The position numbers were made by a program, and so were the translations under genes. Below, in pieces: positions 1 to 8,361 of a DNA stretch of 64,000 bases. The stretch is taken from contig JBAVYH010000105.1 of the NCBI GenBank assembly GCA_049698695.1, forward strand, positions 1 through 64,000, in the 5' to 3' direction. How positions within the stretch are numbered: the stretch's first letter is position 1; each line of letters begins with the position of its first letter. This DNA comes from Bog-375 sp049698695. GTDB lineage: Bacteria; Acidobacteriota; Terriglobia; Bryobacterales; Bryobacteraceae. The notes under the pieces were generated by a model. The model saw nothing but the letters and a program-made list of their open reading frames with translations, made no database searches and was not told where the DNA came from.

Positions 1-1952
1 GTCCGGGTCCGCGTCCGCAGCATCCGACCACGCCGCGGGGGCCGCTGGGTCCCGGCATGGCGCCGCCGCCGATGGACCAGCCGCGCGGCCGGTTCGACAA
101 GCGCCCGGCCCGCCAGCAGCGCGAGCGCATCGAGGAAGAAAAGACGCTGCGGCCCGCCACGCGCCGCCAGGTGGCTTCCGGTCCGCCGCCGATCAGCCGC
201 GAAATCACTATCTCCGAGGGCATCACCCTCAAGGAACTCTCCGAGAAACTCGATATCAAGGCAGCCACCATCATCGGCAAGCTGTTCGAGCGCGGCATTT
301 ACATCGCCATCAACCAGACGCTGGACATGAAACTGGCCACCGAAATCGCACGCGATTTCGGCGCCTCCACGGCCACCGTGAGCTATGAAGAAGAGGCCAT
401 GCAGGCGGTGGAAGAAGCGGAAGAAACCAAGGACCTGGTGAGGCGCGCGCCGGTGGTGACCATCATGGGCCACGTGGATCATGGCAAGACGTCGCTGCTC
501 GATGCCATCCGTGAAGCCAACGTGGCGGCGCGCGAGGCCGGCGGCATCACCCAACATATCGGCGCTTACCAAGTGGAGATGAACGGCCGCAAGATCGTCT
601 TCATCGATACGCCGGGCCACGAGGCGTTCACCCGCATGCGCGCCCGCGGCGCCAAGGTCACCGATATCGTGGTACTGGTGGTGGCGGCCGACGACGGCGT
701 GATGCCGCAGACGCTCGAAGCCATCGACCACGCCAAGGCGGCGAGCGTGCCGATTGTCGTGGCGATCAACAAGATCGACAAACCGGACGCGCAGCCGGAA
801 CGCATCAAGCAGCAGCTCGCCGACCGCGGCCTGCTGGCCGAGGACTGGGGCGGCGATACGGTGATGGTGCAAGTGTCCGCCAAGACGCAGGTGGGTCTGG
901 AGCTGATGCTCGAGATGATTCTGCTGGTGGCCGACATGCTGGACCTGAAGGCCAATCCTACGCGCCCGGCCATGGGCACCGTGCTCGAAGCCCAACTGGA
1001 TCGCGGCCGCGGGCCGGTGGCGACCGTGCTGGTGCGCAACGGCACGCTCAGCGTGGGCGACTTCTTCATCTGCGGCGCGGTATTCGGCAAGGTGCGCGCC
1101 ATGATCAGCGACCGCGGCACGCAGATCCGCAAAGCCGAACCCGCCACTCCGGTGGAAGTGCTGGGGCTGGGCTCGCTGCCGGAAGTGGGCGACGACTTCC
1201 AGGTAGTGACCGACACCGCCAAGGCGCAGCAGATCGTCAAGTTCCGCGACCTCAAGGACCGCGAGGCGGCGATGGCCAAGTCCGCGCGGCTCACCCTCGA
1301 TCAACTGCACAAGCAGATGGAGGCCGGCGAGATCAAGGAGCTGCCGATCATCCTCAAGGCCGACGTGGGCGGGTCCGCCGAAGTGCTGACGGAAGCGCTG
1401 CAGAAACTTTCCAACGAAAAGGTGAAGGTGCGGGTGATTCGCGCCGGCGTGGGCGCGGTCAACGAAAGCGACGTCCTGCTGGCGTCGGCATCGAACGCCG
1501 TCATCATCGGCTTCAACGTGCGGCCGGAGCGCGCCGCCTCCGCCCTCGCCGAGCAGGAGAAGGTGGACATCCGCCTGCACACGATCATTTACAACCTCAC
1601 CGACGAGATCAAGGCCGCCATGAGCGGCCTGCTGGAGCCGGTTTTCCGCGAAGTCTACAAGGGCAAGGCGGAGGTGCGCGAAACCTTCCGCATCTCCAAG
1701 GTGGGCAACGTAGCTGGATGCCTGGTGCAGGACGGCGTGATTCCGAGCCGTTCCGAAGTGCGCCTGCTGCGCGACAACGTGGTGGTGTATACCGGCAAGA
1801 TCGCTTCCCTGCGCCGTTTCAAAGACGACGTGAGCGAGGTCAAGAGCGGCCAGGAATGCGGCATTACGCTCGAGAACTTCGCCGACGTCAAGCAGGGCGA
1901 CGCGATCGAGGCGTTCGTCACCGAGCGCGTCGCCACCGAGGTCTTTGCCTGA
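1..1952 (+). CDS. infB: Translation initiation factor IF-2 (5' end outside window)
   Basis: IF-2 is the GTPase that delivers initiator fMet-tRNA to the 30S subunit and promotes subunit joining in the cytoplasm. The frame is open to the window edge and the first residues are a Pro/Gly/Arg-rich linker, so the ATG at 57 is probably internal and the gene begins upstream. Counting from that ATG, an IF2_N domain lies at about 47-97 and the G domain starts with GHVDHGKT at 138-145, followed by DTPGHE and NKID; the beta-barrel and C-terminal fMet-tRNA-binding domains follow. It is the first gene of an infB-ylxP-rbfA translation cluster. Identity is certain; only the 5' end is missing. Confidence 0.97.
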   Translation, partial: PGPRPQHPTTPRGPLGPGMAPPPMDQPRGRFDKRPARQQRERIEEEKTLRPATRRQVASGPPPISREITISEGITLKELSEKLDIKAATIIGKLFERGIYIAINQTLDMKLATEIARDFGASTATVSYEEEAMQAVEEAEETKDLVRRAPVVTIMGHVDHGKTSLLDAIREANVAAREAGGITQHIGAYQVEMNGRKIVFIDTPGHEAFTRMRARGAKVTDIVVLVVAADDGVMPQTLEAIDHAKAASVPIVVAINKIDKPDAQPERIKQQLADRGLLAEDWGGDTVMVQVSAKTQVGLELMLEMILLVADMLDLKANPTRPAMGTVLEAQLDRGRGPVATVLVRNGTLSVGDFFICGAVFGKVRAMISDRGTQIRKAEPATPVEVLGLGSLPEVGDDFQVVTDTAKAQQIVKFRDLKDREAAMAKSARLTLDQLHKQMEAGEIKELPIILKADVGGSAEVLTEALQKLSNEKVKVRVIRAGVGAVNESDVLLASASNAVIIGFNVRPERAASALAEQEKVDIRLHTIIYNLTDEIKAAMSGLLEPVFREVYKGKAEVRETFRISKVGNVAGCLVQDGVIPSRSEVRLLRDNVVVYTGKIASLRRFKDDVSEVKSGQECGITLENFADVKQGDAIEAFVTERVATEVFA

Positions 1953-1956
1953 TGCC

Positions 1957-2244
1957 ATGGCTGCCGTCGGCGTTCTGACTCTGGAATTGCGGCTGGAAAA
2001 CTCGCATTCCCTCAAGGACAAGCGTCACGTGGTGGAAGGGCTGAAAGCGCGCCTGCGCGGCAAATTCAACGTTGCGGTGGCGGAGATCGATTATCAGGAT
2101 CTGTGGCAGCGCGCCGCGGTGGCCGCCGTTACGGTTTCGAGCGACCACGTCCACGCCGAAAAAGTGCTGCGGTCGGTGGAAGAGGAGGCCGCCTCGCTGC
2201 TCGGCGGGGAGCTGGCCGAAGCGACCGTGGAGTGGCTGGCATGA
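1957..2244 (+). CDS. DUF503 family protein (YlxP-like)
   Basis: This is a 95-residue cytoplasmic protein with the DUF503 signature near the N terminus (LELRLENSHSLKDKR followed by a conserved VVEGLKARLRGKFNVAVAE stretch). The family is almost always encoded between infB and rbfA, as here, and has been linked to ribosome maturation, but its biochemical role is not settled. The ATG at 1957 is chosen because family members begin a few residues before the first beta strand; an in-frame TTG at 1945 would overlap the infB stop. Five bases separate it from infB, so co-translation is likely. Confidence 0.9.
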   Translation: MAAVGVLTLELRLENSHSLKDKRHVVEGLKARLRGKFNVAVAEIDYQDLWQRAAVAAVTVSSDHVHAEKVLRSVEEEAASLLGGELAEATVEWLA

Positions 2245-2259
2245 GAGAACCGGGGCCGC

Positions 2260-2353
2260 TCTTCCGCCCCCATCCGGGGGCTATGTTGGTTGCGACTCGG
2301 ACCCACGGCTTGCGCCGTGGGCTACTCTCTGCCGCCCTTCGGGCTAGGGCTTC
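2260..2353. repeat. Palindromic repeat, family B (partial copy)
   Basis: This non-coding stretch shares its layout and much of its sequence with the longer element at 48574-48730: a CTTCCGCCCC arm, then CCCACGGC/GCCGTGGG (2302-2309 and 2314-2321, a perfect 8-bp stem with loop TTGC), then GGCTACTCTCT and a GCCCTTCGGGC mini-hairpin. Only the right half of the 48.6-kb element is represented. It is probably a miniature, non-autonomous repeat; no function can be read from it. Confidence 0.6.
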
Positions 2354-2414
2354 GTCAGGAAATTACCGTGCCAACCGGTCGGCTGAAAAACATGCCGCGG
2401 TGACGGGAAGAAAA

Positions 2415-2458
2415 GCCGAGATGACTCTCGGCTCTGCAGGCTGGACAGCCTGCGCCAC
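2415..2458. repeat. REP-like double hairpin, family A
   Basis: Two adjacent hairpins lie here: GCCGAGA/TCTCGGC (loop TGAC) and GCAGGCT/AGCCTGC (loop GGAC), ending in the tail GCCAC. The same order of hairpins with different stem bases and the same tail is found at about 47052-47093. Stem changes that keep pairing suggest that structure, not sequence, is conserved. Confidence 0.6.
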
Positions 2459-2523
2459 GACTGACGTGAACAGCATTGTGGCTCTACCCTTGGCGCTCAG
2501 GCACGCGAACTGCGCGAGGCGCC

Positions 2524-2886
2524 ATGGATGAACGGCGCACACTTCGCGTTTCCGAAGCGCTCCGGGAGGAGCTGAGCGAGATCATCGGCTTCGAAACCGC
2601 CGACCCGCGGCTGCTGGCGGTAGACGTTTCCGAAGTCCACCTGAGCCTGGACGGGCGCCATGCCACCGTCCGGGTGGGGCTGCGCGGCAGCGAGACGGAG
2701 CAGGACGCATCGCTGGCCGCGCTGGAACACGCCAGTGGCTTCCTCCGCCACGAACTGGCCAGCCGGCTGAGCCTGCGCCACGTTCCGGAACTGCATTTTA
2801 CGCGTGACAAGAACCAGGATGTGGAAAGTCGCATCGATTTTCTTCTCAAACGAGCGAATAAATCTCGTGCCCGAACCGAAAATTAG
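2524..2886 (+). CDS. rbfA: Ribosome-binding factor A
   Basis: RbfA binds the 30S subunit during late maturation of the 16S rRNA 5' end and helps cold adaptation. The 120-residue product starts MDERRTLRVSEALREELSEI, the usual family N terminus, followed by the KH-like core with alternating strands and helices (VHLSLDGRHATVRVGL, then a helix and a strand ending in LHFTRDK). The ATG at 2524 is preferred over an upstream in-frame codon at 2476 because the added residues have no family resemblance. It continues the infB-ylxP cluster after a 280-base gap occupied by repeats, and its end overlaps the next gene. Confidence 0.92.
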   Translation: MDERRTLRVSEALREELSEIIGFETADPRLLAVDVSEVHLSLDGRHATVRVGLRGSETEQDASLAALEHASGFLRHELASRLSLRHVPELHFTRDKNQDVESRIDFLLKRANKSRARTEN

Positions 2887-3877
2887 CCCTAAAGTCAAAC
2901 AAAATGTGGTAGTTTTGTTTTTGTTGGCGGGCTTGGCGCCCGGCGCCGGGGCGGCTCAGCCGGAATTGCTGCGGCTGGAAAAAAGCGCCGACGCGATGGG
3001 TTCGGCATATACGGTCGAGCTGTACGGCTACGACCGGGTGAAGATGGAAGCAGCCGCCGATGCGGCTCTCGACGAAGCGCGCCGGCTGGACGAGCTGCTT
3101 TCCAACTACAAACCCGAGAGCGAATGGAGCCAGGTCAACCAGCATGCGGCCGAGAAGCCGATGAAGATTTCGCCGGAGCTGTTTCAGTTGTTTTCCGCCT
3201 GCCTCGACTACAGCCGGCAAAGCGAGGGAGCGTTCGATATAACGGTGGGCCCGCTGATGAAGGTCTGGGGCTTTTACAAAGGCACCGGGCATCTGCCGCA
3301 TCGCCCGGAAGTGGAGGCGGCGATGGCGCGGGTGGGCTACCGGCACGTGCACCTGGACGCGCGCGCGAGTACGGTGTGGTTCGACCGGCCGGGCATGGAA
3401 CTGGACCCGGGCGGCATCGGCAAAGGCTACGCCGTGGACCGGATGGTGGAAGTGCTGAAGCGCCAGGGAGTGACCGCTGCGCTGGTGGCCGGCTCCGATA
3501 GCAGCATTTACGGGCTGGGAGCGCCGCCCGGGCGCCCGGAAGGATGGGCGGTGGATATCCGCGATCCGTGGCAGCATGCGAAGACGGAGGCGGAGGTCTT
3601 CCTCAAGAACATGTCGCTGTCCACCTCGGGCAGTTACGAGAAGTTTTTCCGGGCCGAAGGCCGCATCTACGCCCACATCATGGACCCGCGCACGGGATAC
3701 CCGGCGCAGGGCACGGTGTCGGTGTCGGTGATGGCGCCGCGCACCATCGATAGCGAAGCGTGGGCCAAGCCCTACTTTGTGAATGGCCGCCGGTGGACCG
3801 AGCAGCACAAGCCGAAGGATTTTCGCGTTTACTTTTGCCAAGACAGGACGGATCAACCATGCGCGTGGCTCCAATGA
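2867..3877 (+). CDS. apbE: FAD:protein FMN transferase (ApbE family), exported
   Basis: ApbE enzymes attach FMN from FAD covalently to Ser/Thr residues of extracytoplasmic flavoproteins such as NqrB, NqrC and RnfG, using Mg2+. The protein shows the family landmarks AMGSAYTVELYG near the N terminus, FDITVGPLMKVWGF, the glycine-rich ELDPGGIGKGYAVD, LVAGSDSSIYGLG and a C-terminal HIMDPRTGYPA. From the GTG at 2867 there is a good Sec signal peptide (basic start, VVVLFLLAGLAPG core, AGA-A cut), which is why this start is chosen over 2804. It overlaps rbfA by 20 bases and hemE by 19. The second half of the usual GGD metal/flavin motif reads GSDSS, a slight deviation. About 336 residues, normal for the family. 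Confidence 0.88.
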   Translation: MPEPKISPKVKQNVVVLFLLAGLAPGAGAAQPELLRLEKSADAMGSAYTVELYGYDRVKMEAAADAALDEARRLDELLSNYKPESEWSQVNQHAAEKPMKISPELFQLFSACLDYSRQSEGAFDITVGPLMKVWGFYKGTGHLPHRPEVEAAMARVGYRHVHLDARASTVWFDRPGMELDPGGIGKGYAVDRMVEVLKRQGVTAALVAGSDSSIYGLGAPPGRPEGWAVDIRDPWQHAKTEAEVFLKNMSLSTSGSYEKFFRAEGRIYAHIMDPRTGYPAQGTVSVSVMAPRTIDSEAWAKPYFVNGRRWTEQHKPKDFRVYFCQDRTDQPCAWLQ

Positions 3878-4896
3878 CCAGCCGTTTTTTGGACGCCTGC
3901 CGGCGCCGGCCGACCGATGTGCGGCCGGTCTGGTTTATGCGGCAGGCCGGCCGCTACATGAAACAATACCGGCAGATCCGCGATAAGCACGGCATTCTGG
4001 ACATCTGCAAACGGCCGGACCTGGCTGCGACTGTCACGCTGCAGCCGGTGGAAATTCTGGATGTGGACGCCGCCATTATTTTTGCGGACCTTTTACTGCC
4101 CGTTGAGCCGATGGGCCTGAAGCTGCGCTACGAAAAAGGCGAAGGGCCGATCATCGATAACCCGGTGCGCACTTCCGACGACGTGGATTCGCTGTCGACC
4201 GCCTACACGGACGATCTCGGCTACGTGGGCGAGGCCATCCAGAACACGGTGCGGGCGCTGGCCGGGCGGGTGCCGGTGATCGGCTTCGTGGGCGCGCCGT
4301 TCACCATGGCCAGCTACATGATCGAAGGCGGGGCTTCGCGCAATTTCATCCGCACGAAGAAGCTGATGTACAGCGACGAGACGCTGTGGCGGCGGCTGAT
4401 GGGCAAGATCGTCGACGTGCTGGCGCCGTTCGCGCATCTGCAGGTGGCGTCGGGGGCGCGCGTCATCCAGGTCTTCGACACCTGGGTGGGGGCGCTCGGC
4501 TCGGACGATTACGTGCGATTCGCGGCTCCGTACTCGCGGGCGCTGATCGAGCGCATCCGCTCGACCGGCGCTCCGGTGATCCACTTCGGCACCGGCGCTT
4601 CCGGCTTCTTCAAGGAACTGCACGCCGCCGGCGGCGACGTGATGGGCGTCGACTGGCGGATGAACATCGACCAGGCGTGGACGGACATCAGCTACCGCTC
4701 GGCGATCCAGGGCAACCTGGATCCGGTGGCGCTGTTTGCGCCGCTGCACGAGCTGCGCATCAAGGTTCACGAGTTGCTGAAGCGCACCGGCACAAGGCCC
4801 GGCCACATTTTCAACCTGGGCCACGGCATTCTGCCGGAGACCCCGGTGGAGAACGTCAAGGCAGTGGTACAGATGGTCCGCGAATTCCGCCCATGA
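3859..4896 (+). CDS. hemE: Uroporphyrinogen III decarboxylase
   Basis: HemE removes the four acetate carboxyls of uroporphyrinogen III to give coproporphyrinogen III in the cytoplasm. The 345-residue protein has the invariant N-terminal substrate-binding segment RPVWFMRQAGRYM and the family blocks FADLLLPVEPMG, GFVGAPFTMASYMIEGG, QVFDTWVGALG and FNLGHGILPETP. The ATG at 3859 gives the normal N terminus; the codon at 3760 would add about 33 unrelated residues. It overlaps apbE and runs ATGA into hemH, so hemE and hemH are translationally coupled. Confidence 0.96.
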   Translation: MRVAPMTSRFLDACRRRPTDVRPVWFMRQAGRYMKQYRQIRDKHGILDICKRPDLAATVTLQPVEILDVDAAIIFADLLLPVEPMGLKLRYEKGEGPIIDNPVRTSDDVDSLSTAYTDDLGYVGEAIQNTVRALAGRVPVIGFVGAPFTMASYMIEGGASRNFIRTKKLMYSDETLWRRLMGKIVDVLAPFAHLQVASGARVIQVFDTWVGALGSDDYVRFAAPYSRALIERIRSTGAPVIHFGTGASGFFKELHAAGGDVMGVDWRMNIDQAWTDISYRSAIQGNLDPVALFAPLHELRIKVHELLKRTGTRPGHIFNLGHGILPETPVENVKAVVQMVREFRP

Positions 4897-5765
4897 AGCA
4901 GGGGGTCCTGCTGGTGGCGCACGGGGCGCCGGAGCGCGTCGAGGACGTGGAAGAGTACCTGGGCTACGTGCGCGGCGGCAGGCCTGCCTCGCCCGAGGTG
5001 CTGGAGGAAGTGCGCAGCCGCTATATCGCCATCGGCGGCGGCTCGCCCCTGCTGCGTTGGACGCGCGCTCAGGCGGAAGCGCTGGAGGGGCTGCTCGGCG
5101 TGCCGGTCTTTTTCGGCATGCGCAACTGGCATCCCTTTGTGCGCGAGACCATGGACAGGGTGCGCGAAGCCGGCATCGAGCGGCTGGCGGCTGTGTGCCT
5201 GGCCCCGCAATTTTCCGAGCTGAGCGTGGGCCTTTATATACGCCGCACGCGCGAAGCGGCCGCCGAGCGAGGCGTGACGGCGGAAATCGTCTGGGCGAAG
5301 AGCTACCACACCGAGCCGCTGCTCGTCGAAGCGTTCGCCGAACGGCTGCGGCCGCTGCTGCCGGCGGAGAAGATGCTTTTCACCGCGCACTCCCTGCCGG
5401 AGCAGGCGCTGGCGGCGGGCGACCCGTATGTGACCGAGTGCCGCGCCACCGCGGCGGTGGTGGCTGCGCGGGCCGGCGTCGCGCAATGGGATTTCGCTTT
5501 TCAAAGCCAGGGGCTGATGGGAGGCCAGTGGCTTGGGCCGACCGTGGAATCCTGCCTGGACGGCTATGCCGCGGCCGGAGTCCGCGAAGTGGTGATCGAC
5601 CCGGTGGGCTTTGTGGCCGACCATGTCGAGGTGCTGTTCGATATCGACATCCTGTTCCGCGAATACGCGGCTGCCCGCAATATCACGGTGCGGCGGCCGG
5701 AATCGTTGAACGGCTCGGCCACCTACACCGCGGCGCTGGCCGAAGTGGCGAAGCGATGCTGGTGA
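4893..5765 (+). CDS. hemH: Ferrochelatase
   Basis: The enzyme inserts Fe2+ into a porphyrin. The 290-residue protein begins MKQGVLLVAHGAP and keeps the two metal-site blocks: FTAHSLPEQ (catalytic His) followed by GDPYVTE, and DPVGFVADHVEVLFDID (catalytic Glu). The order hemE-hemH-hemY is the one seen where iron is inserted into coproporphyrin (coproporphyrin ferrochelatase, CpfC), but a protoporphyrin-dependent route is equally possible because no ChdC/HemQ is in the window to decide. It starts in an ATGA overlap with hemE. At about 290 residues it is on the short side for the family. Confidence 0.93.
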   Translation: MKQGVLLVAHGAPERVEDVEEYLGYVRGGRPASPEVLEEVRSRYIAIGGGSPLLRWTRAQAEALEGLLGVPVFFGMRNWHPFVRETMDRVREAGIERLAAVCLAPQFSELSVGLYIRRTREAAAERGVTAEIVWAKSYHTEPLLVEAFAERLRPLLPAEKMLFTAHSLPEQALAAGDPYVTECRATAAVVAARAGVAQWDFAFQSQGLMGGQWLGPTVESCLDGYAAAGVREVVIDPVGFVADHVEVLFDIDILFREYAAARNITVRRPESLNGSATYTAALAEVAKRCW

Positions 5766-5771
5766 GCTGGA

Positions 5772-5925
5772 GTAGGGCAGGCGCTTCCGGCTGCCAACCG
5801 CCGGGCATCGACAGTGTCGATGCGGCACGCATGAGTGCGTGCGCCACGGAAGCTGGAATCGGCGGCACCAGCGGGTTGGCAGGCGAAATCCGCATCGGAC
5901 CCACAAACCGGGGCGCCTGCCCCAC
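5772..5925. repeat. REP/MITE-like element between hemH and hemY
   Basis: This 154-base non-coding element has terminal inverted repeats: GTAGGGCAGGCGC at 5772-5784 and GCGCCTGCCCCAC at 5913-5925, 12 of 13 positions pairing. Inside are CATCGACA-G-TGTCGATG (5806-5822) and GCACGCA-TGAG-TGCGTGC (5825-5842) with the tail GCCAC at 5843-5847 that other family-A repeats share. It separates hemH from hemY and, if transcribed, would fold into a large branched structure. Confidence 0.65.
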
Positions 5926-5969
5926 TTTGGGCGCGGGGTCGCGCCTTCTCATCAACGCCGGTCTTGCCG

Positions 5970-7352
5970 ATGCCTGAGACGGTCATCGTCGGTGGCGGCA
6001 TCTCGGGCCTGGCTGCCGCATATTACCTGGCCAAAGGGGGCGCCACGGCGACCCTCGTCGAATCGCGGCCTCGGCTGGGCGGCGTGATCGAAACGGTCGA
6101 GGTGGAAGGCTGCACGATCGAGGCGGGGCCGGACAGTTTCCTTTCCGCCAAACCGGCCGCGCTGGAGCTGATCGGCGAGCTGGGCCTGGCAGACCAGGTG
6201 ATCGGCTCCAACGACCATTTGCGCGTCACTTTCGTGCGCCGCGACGGCCGGCTGACGCCGCTGCCGGACGGGCTGATGATGATGGTGCCGACCAAGATCC
6301 TGCCGCTGCTCGCTACCAGCCTGGTCGGCTGGCGCACCAAGCTGCGGATGGCGATGGAACTGTTGCGCGCGCCCAAGCCGGCGGCCGGCGATCAATCGGT
6401 GGCCGAGTTCATCGAAGAACACTACGGCGCCGAAGCGGTCGATTATCTGGCCGAGCCACTGTTGAGCGGCGTCTACGGCGGCAATCCCGCCGATTTGAGC
6501 GTGAGCAGCGTGCTGCCGCGGTTCGTCGAGCTGGCCAACCGATACGGCAGCCTGACGCGCGGCGTGCTGGCGGAACGGGCCAGGGCCGCCAAGCCGCGAT
6601 CGCACCGCGAGCCCGCGGCTCCGCTGTTCCGCACGCTGAAGGGCGGACTGGGGCAGATGGTCGGCGCCATCACCGCCGCCATTGAAGGCAAAGTCGAAGT
6701 GCGCCGGGGGCGGGCGCAAGCGATTGAGCGCGCGGGCACGGGATTCCGGGTGCGCGTGGACGGCGATTGGATCGAAGCCCGGCGCGTGGTGGTGGCCTGC
6801 GAAGCGCACAACGCCGCGCCGCTGGCGGGCGCAGTGGACGGCCGCATCGGCGAGCTGCTGGCGACCATCCCGTACAGCTCATCGATGACGGTGGCGCTGG
6901 GGTTCGACGCGGCCGATTTCGCGCGGCCGCCGATCGGTTTCGGCTTCCTGGTGCCGAAGAAAGAGCGCCGCCGACTGGTGGCCTGCACCTGGGTAGGAAC
7001 CAAGTTTTCGTACCGCGTGCCCGCAGGCACTATCGTGGCCCGCTGCTTCCTCGGCGGCACGGAGGATGCGGGCGTGCTGGACCAATCCGACCAGCGGGTG
7101 CTGGCCGCGGTTACGGCCGAACTGGCGGAGATCGCCGGCGTGCGCGCGGTGCCCCGCTTCAGCCGCATCTTCCGCTGGCCGCGCTCGATGGCGCAGTATA
7201 CGGTGGGCCATCCGCAACGGCTGGCCGAAATCGAAGCGCGCGCCGCCCAGGTCTCCGGCTTCTACCTGGCCGGCAACGCTTACCAGGGCATCGGCATTCC
7301 CGATTGCATTCGCATGGGGAAAGCGGCGGCGGAGAAGATTCTTACAAGCTAA
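5970..7352 (+). CDS. hemY: Protoporphyrinogen/coproporphyrinogen oxidase, FAD-dependent
   Basis: HemY-type (HemG/PgoX/CgoX) enzymes oxidise protoporphyrinogen IX or coproporphyrinogen III with oxygen, using FAD. The 460-residue protein starts with the Rossmann dinucleotide motif TVIVGGGISGLAAAYYLA and has the UQ_con-type FAD domain, GVYGGNPADLSVSSVLPRF in the substrate domain and the C-terminal flavin motif GNAYQGIGIPDCIRMGKAAA. The ATG at 5970 places the nucleotide motif at residue 4; an upstream codon at 5835 would read through the repeat and is rejected. Its stop overlaps the end of the convergent MarR-GNAT gene by 11 bases. Substrate choice depends on the iron-insertion route, which is unresolved here. 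Confidence 0.92.
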   Translation: MPETVIVGGGISGLAAAYYLAKGGATATLVESRPRLGGVIETVEVEGCTIEAGPDSFLSAKPAALELIGELGLADQVIGSNDHLRVTFVRRDGRLTPLPDGLMMMVPTKILPLLATSLVGWRTKLRMAMELLRAPKPAAGDQSVAEFIEEHYGAEAVDYLAEPLLSGVYGGNPADLSVSSVLPRFVELANRYGSLTRGVLAERARAAKPRSHREPAAPLFRTLKGGLGQMVGAITAAIEGKVEVRRGRAQAIERAGTGFRVRVDGDWIEARRVVVACEAHNAAPLAGAVDGRIGELLATIPYSSSMTVALGFDAADFARPPIGFGFLVPKKERRRLVACTWVGTKFSYRVPAGTIVARCFLGGTEDAGVLDQSDQRVLAAVTAELAEIAGVRAVPRFSRIFRWPRSMAQYTVGHPQRLAEIEARAAQVSGFYLAGNAYQGIGIPDCIRMGKAAAEKILTS

Positions 7353-8271
7353 GTTCCCAGGTTCGTCCGAGCACCGGTGTTCCGAAATGCTCGTGGGTGG
7401 ATTCCCCTGCCATCTGGAAGCCGGCCTTCGCGTAGATGTGCTGCGCGGCTGCGAGATCGGCTTGCGTCCAGAGCACGATTTTGCGATAGCCGGCGGCGCG
7501 CGCGAACTGGATGCATTCCTCGACCAGGCGCTTGGCGATGCCAAGGCCGCGCGCTTCCGGTTCCACCAGCAAGAGCCGAAGCTGGGAGGTTTCGGCGGAA
7601 GACTTCACCAGTATCACGGAGCCCACCGGCACGCCGTCCTTTTCGGCGATCCAACAGCGCTCGCGCGCGGCATCGAACTCGCGCAGGAACTTCACGCAGA
7701 CCTCGGCCACCAGCGCCTCAAACTGCGCCCCCCAGCCGTATTCCCTGGCGTAAAGCACGCCGTGGCGGTAGATGATCCAGCCGATGTCGCCGGGCTGGTG
7801 TGTGCGGAGCGTGTACGGAGCCGGCGCCGCGGCCGGCTCCTGCGCCAGCAGGGTCTCGATGGTGCGCATGGCCTCGATCAGCCGCGGCCGGTCTTCGCGG
7901 CGCAGCGGGTCCAGCATGGCGGCGGACTGACCGGCGGAGCGGCCGTCGAGCGGAGCGAAGGCCTTGCGCCCCTTCGCGGTGAGCGACAGGTCGGCCTGCC
8001 GCCGGTCGTAGAGGGAAGGCGTGCGGCTCAGCAGGCCGCGCTTTTCGAAGCGGGCCAGGATGCGGCTCAGATAGCCGGCGTCGAAATCCAGGTCGCGCGC
8101 CAACTCGACCGCCGTCACGTCCTTGCGCTGTGCCAGCTCATACAGCACGCGCGCTTCGGTCAACGAATACGGGCTGCCCAGATAGCTTTTGCGCAGCAGG
8201 CCGATTTGGCGCGTGTAGAAGCGGTTGAAGCGGCGCACGGCGACGATCTGCGTAAGGTCGGCCGATGGCAT
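7342..8271 (-). CDS. MarR transcriptional regulator fused to GNAT acetyltransferase
   Basis: Two domains are visible in 309 residues. About 1-140 is a MarR winged helix (LTEARVLYELAQ, VTAVELARDLDFDAGYLSRILARFEKRGLL, wing SLYDRRQADLSLTAKG). About 150-309 is a GNAT N-acetyltransferase with VGSVILVKSS, the acetyl-CoA loop VEPEARGLGIAKRLVEECI and a C-terminal YAKAGFQ. Such fusions are a known bacterial class; target DNA and acetylated substrate are unknown. The ATG at 8271 is chosen because an AGGTG Shine-Dalgarno lies just upstream; a TTG at 8298 falls inside the promoter. The operator structure suggests autoregulation. Confidence 0.88.
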   Translation of the reverse strand: MPSADLTQIVAVRRFNRFYTRQIGLLRKSYLGSPYSLTEARVLYELAQRKDVTAVELARDLDFDAGYLSRILARFEKRGLLSRTPSLYDRRQADLSLTAKGRKAFAPLDGRSAGQSAAMLDPLRREDRPRLIEAMRTIETLLAQEPAAAPAPYTLRTHQPGDIGWIIYRHGVLYAREYGWGAQFEALVAEVCVKFLREFDAARERCWIAEKDGVPVGSVILVKSSAETSQLRLLLVEPEARGLGIAKRLVEECIQFARAAGYRKIVLWTQADLAAAQHIYAKAGFQMAGESTHEHFGTPVLGRTWELSL

Positions 8272-8289
8272 GGAAACACCTCGAATGCC

Positions 8290-8318
8290 ATTGTGCAACT
8301 GTTAGTTGACTTTGTCAA
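8290..8318 (-). promoter_or_regulatory. Promoter with two overlapping palindromes for the MarR-GNAT gene
   Basis: On the minus strand a -35 box TTGACA (8313-8318) and a -10 box CACAAT (8290-8295) are exactly 17 bases apart. The -35 side forms the perfect inverted repeat TTGAC-AAA-GTCAA (8306-8318) and the spacer forms CAACT-AAC-AGTTG (8296-8308); they share three bases. MarR proteins bind palindromes of this size over their own promoters, so this is a likely autorepression operator. The predicted leader is only about 12 bases. Confidence 0.65.
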
Positions 8319-8361
8319 GTAATTCTATTGAACCGGTGGGACGGTCCTGCGGTCGAAAGGT

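Noticed and set aside
2846..3874. 342-codon minus-strand frame over apbE
   Set aside because: His/Arg-rich shadow of a certain ApbE gene.
7066..8322. 418-codon plus-strand frame across hemY end and the MarR-GNAT gene
   Set aside because: Crosses two genes with strong domain evidence on their own strands; no family pattern.
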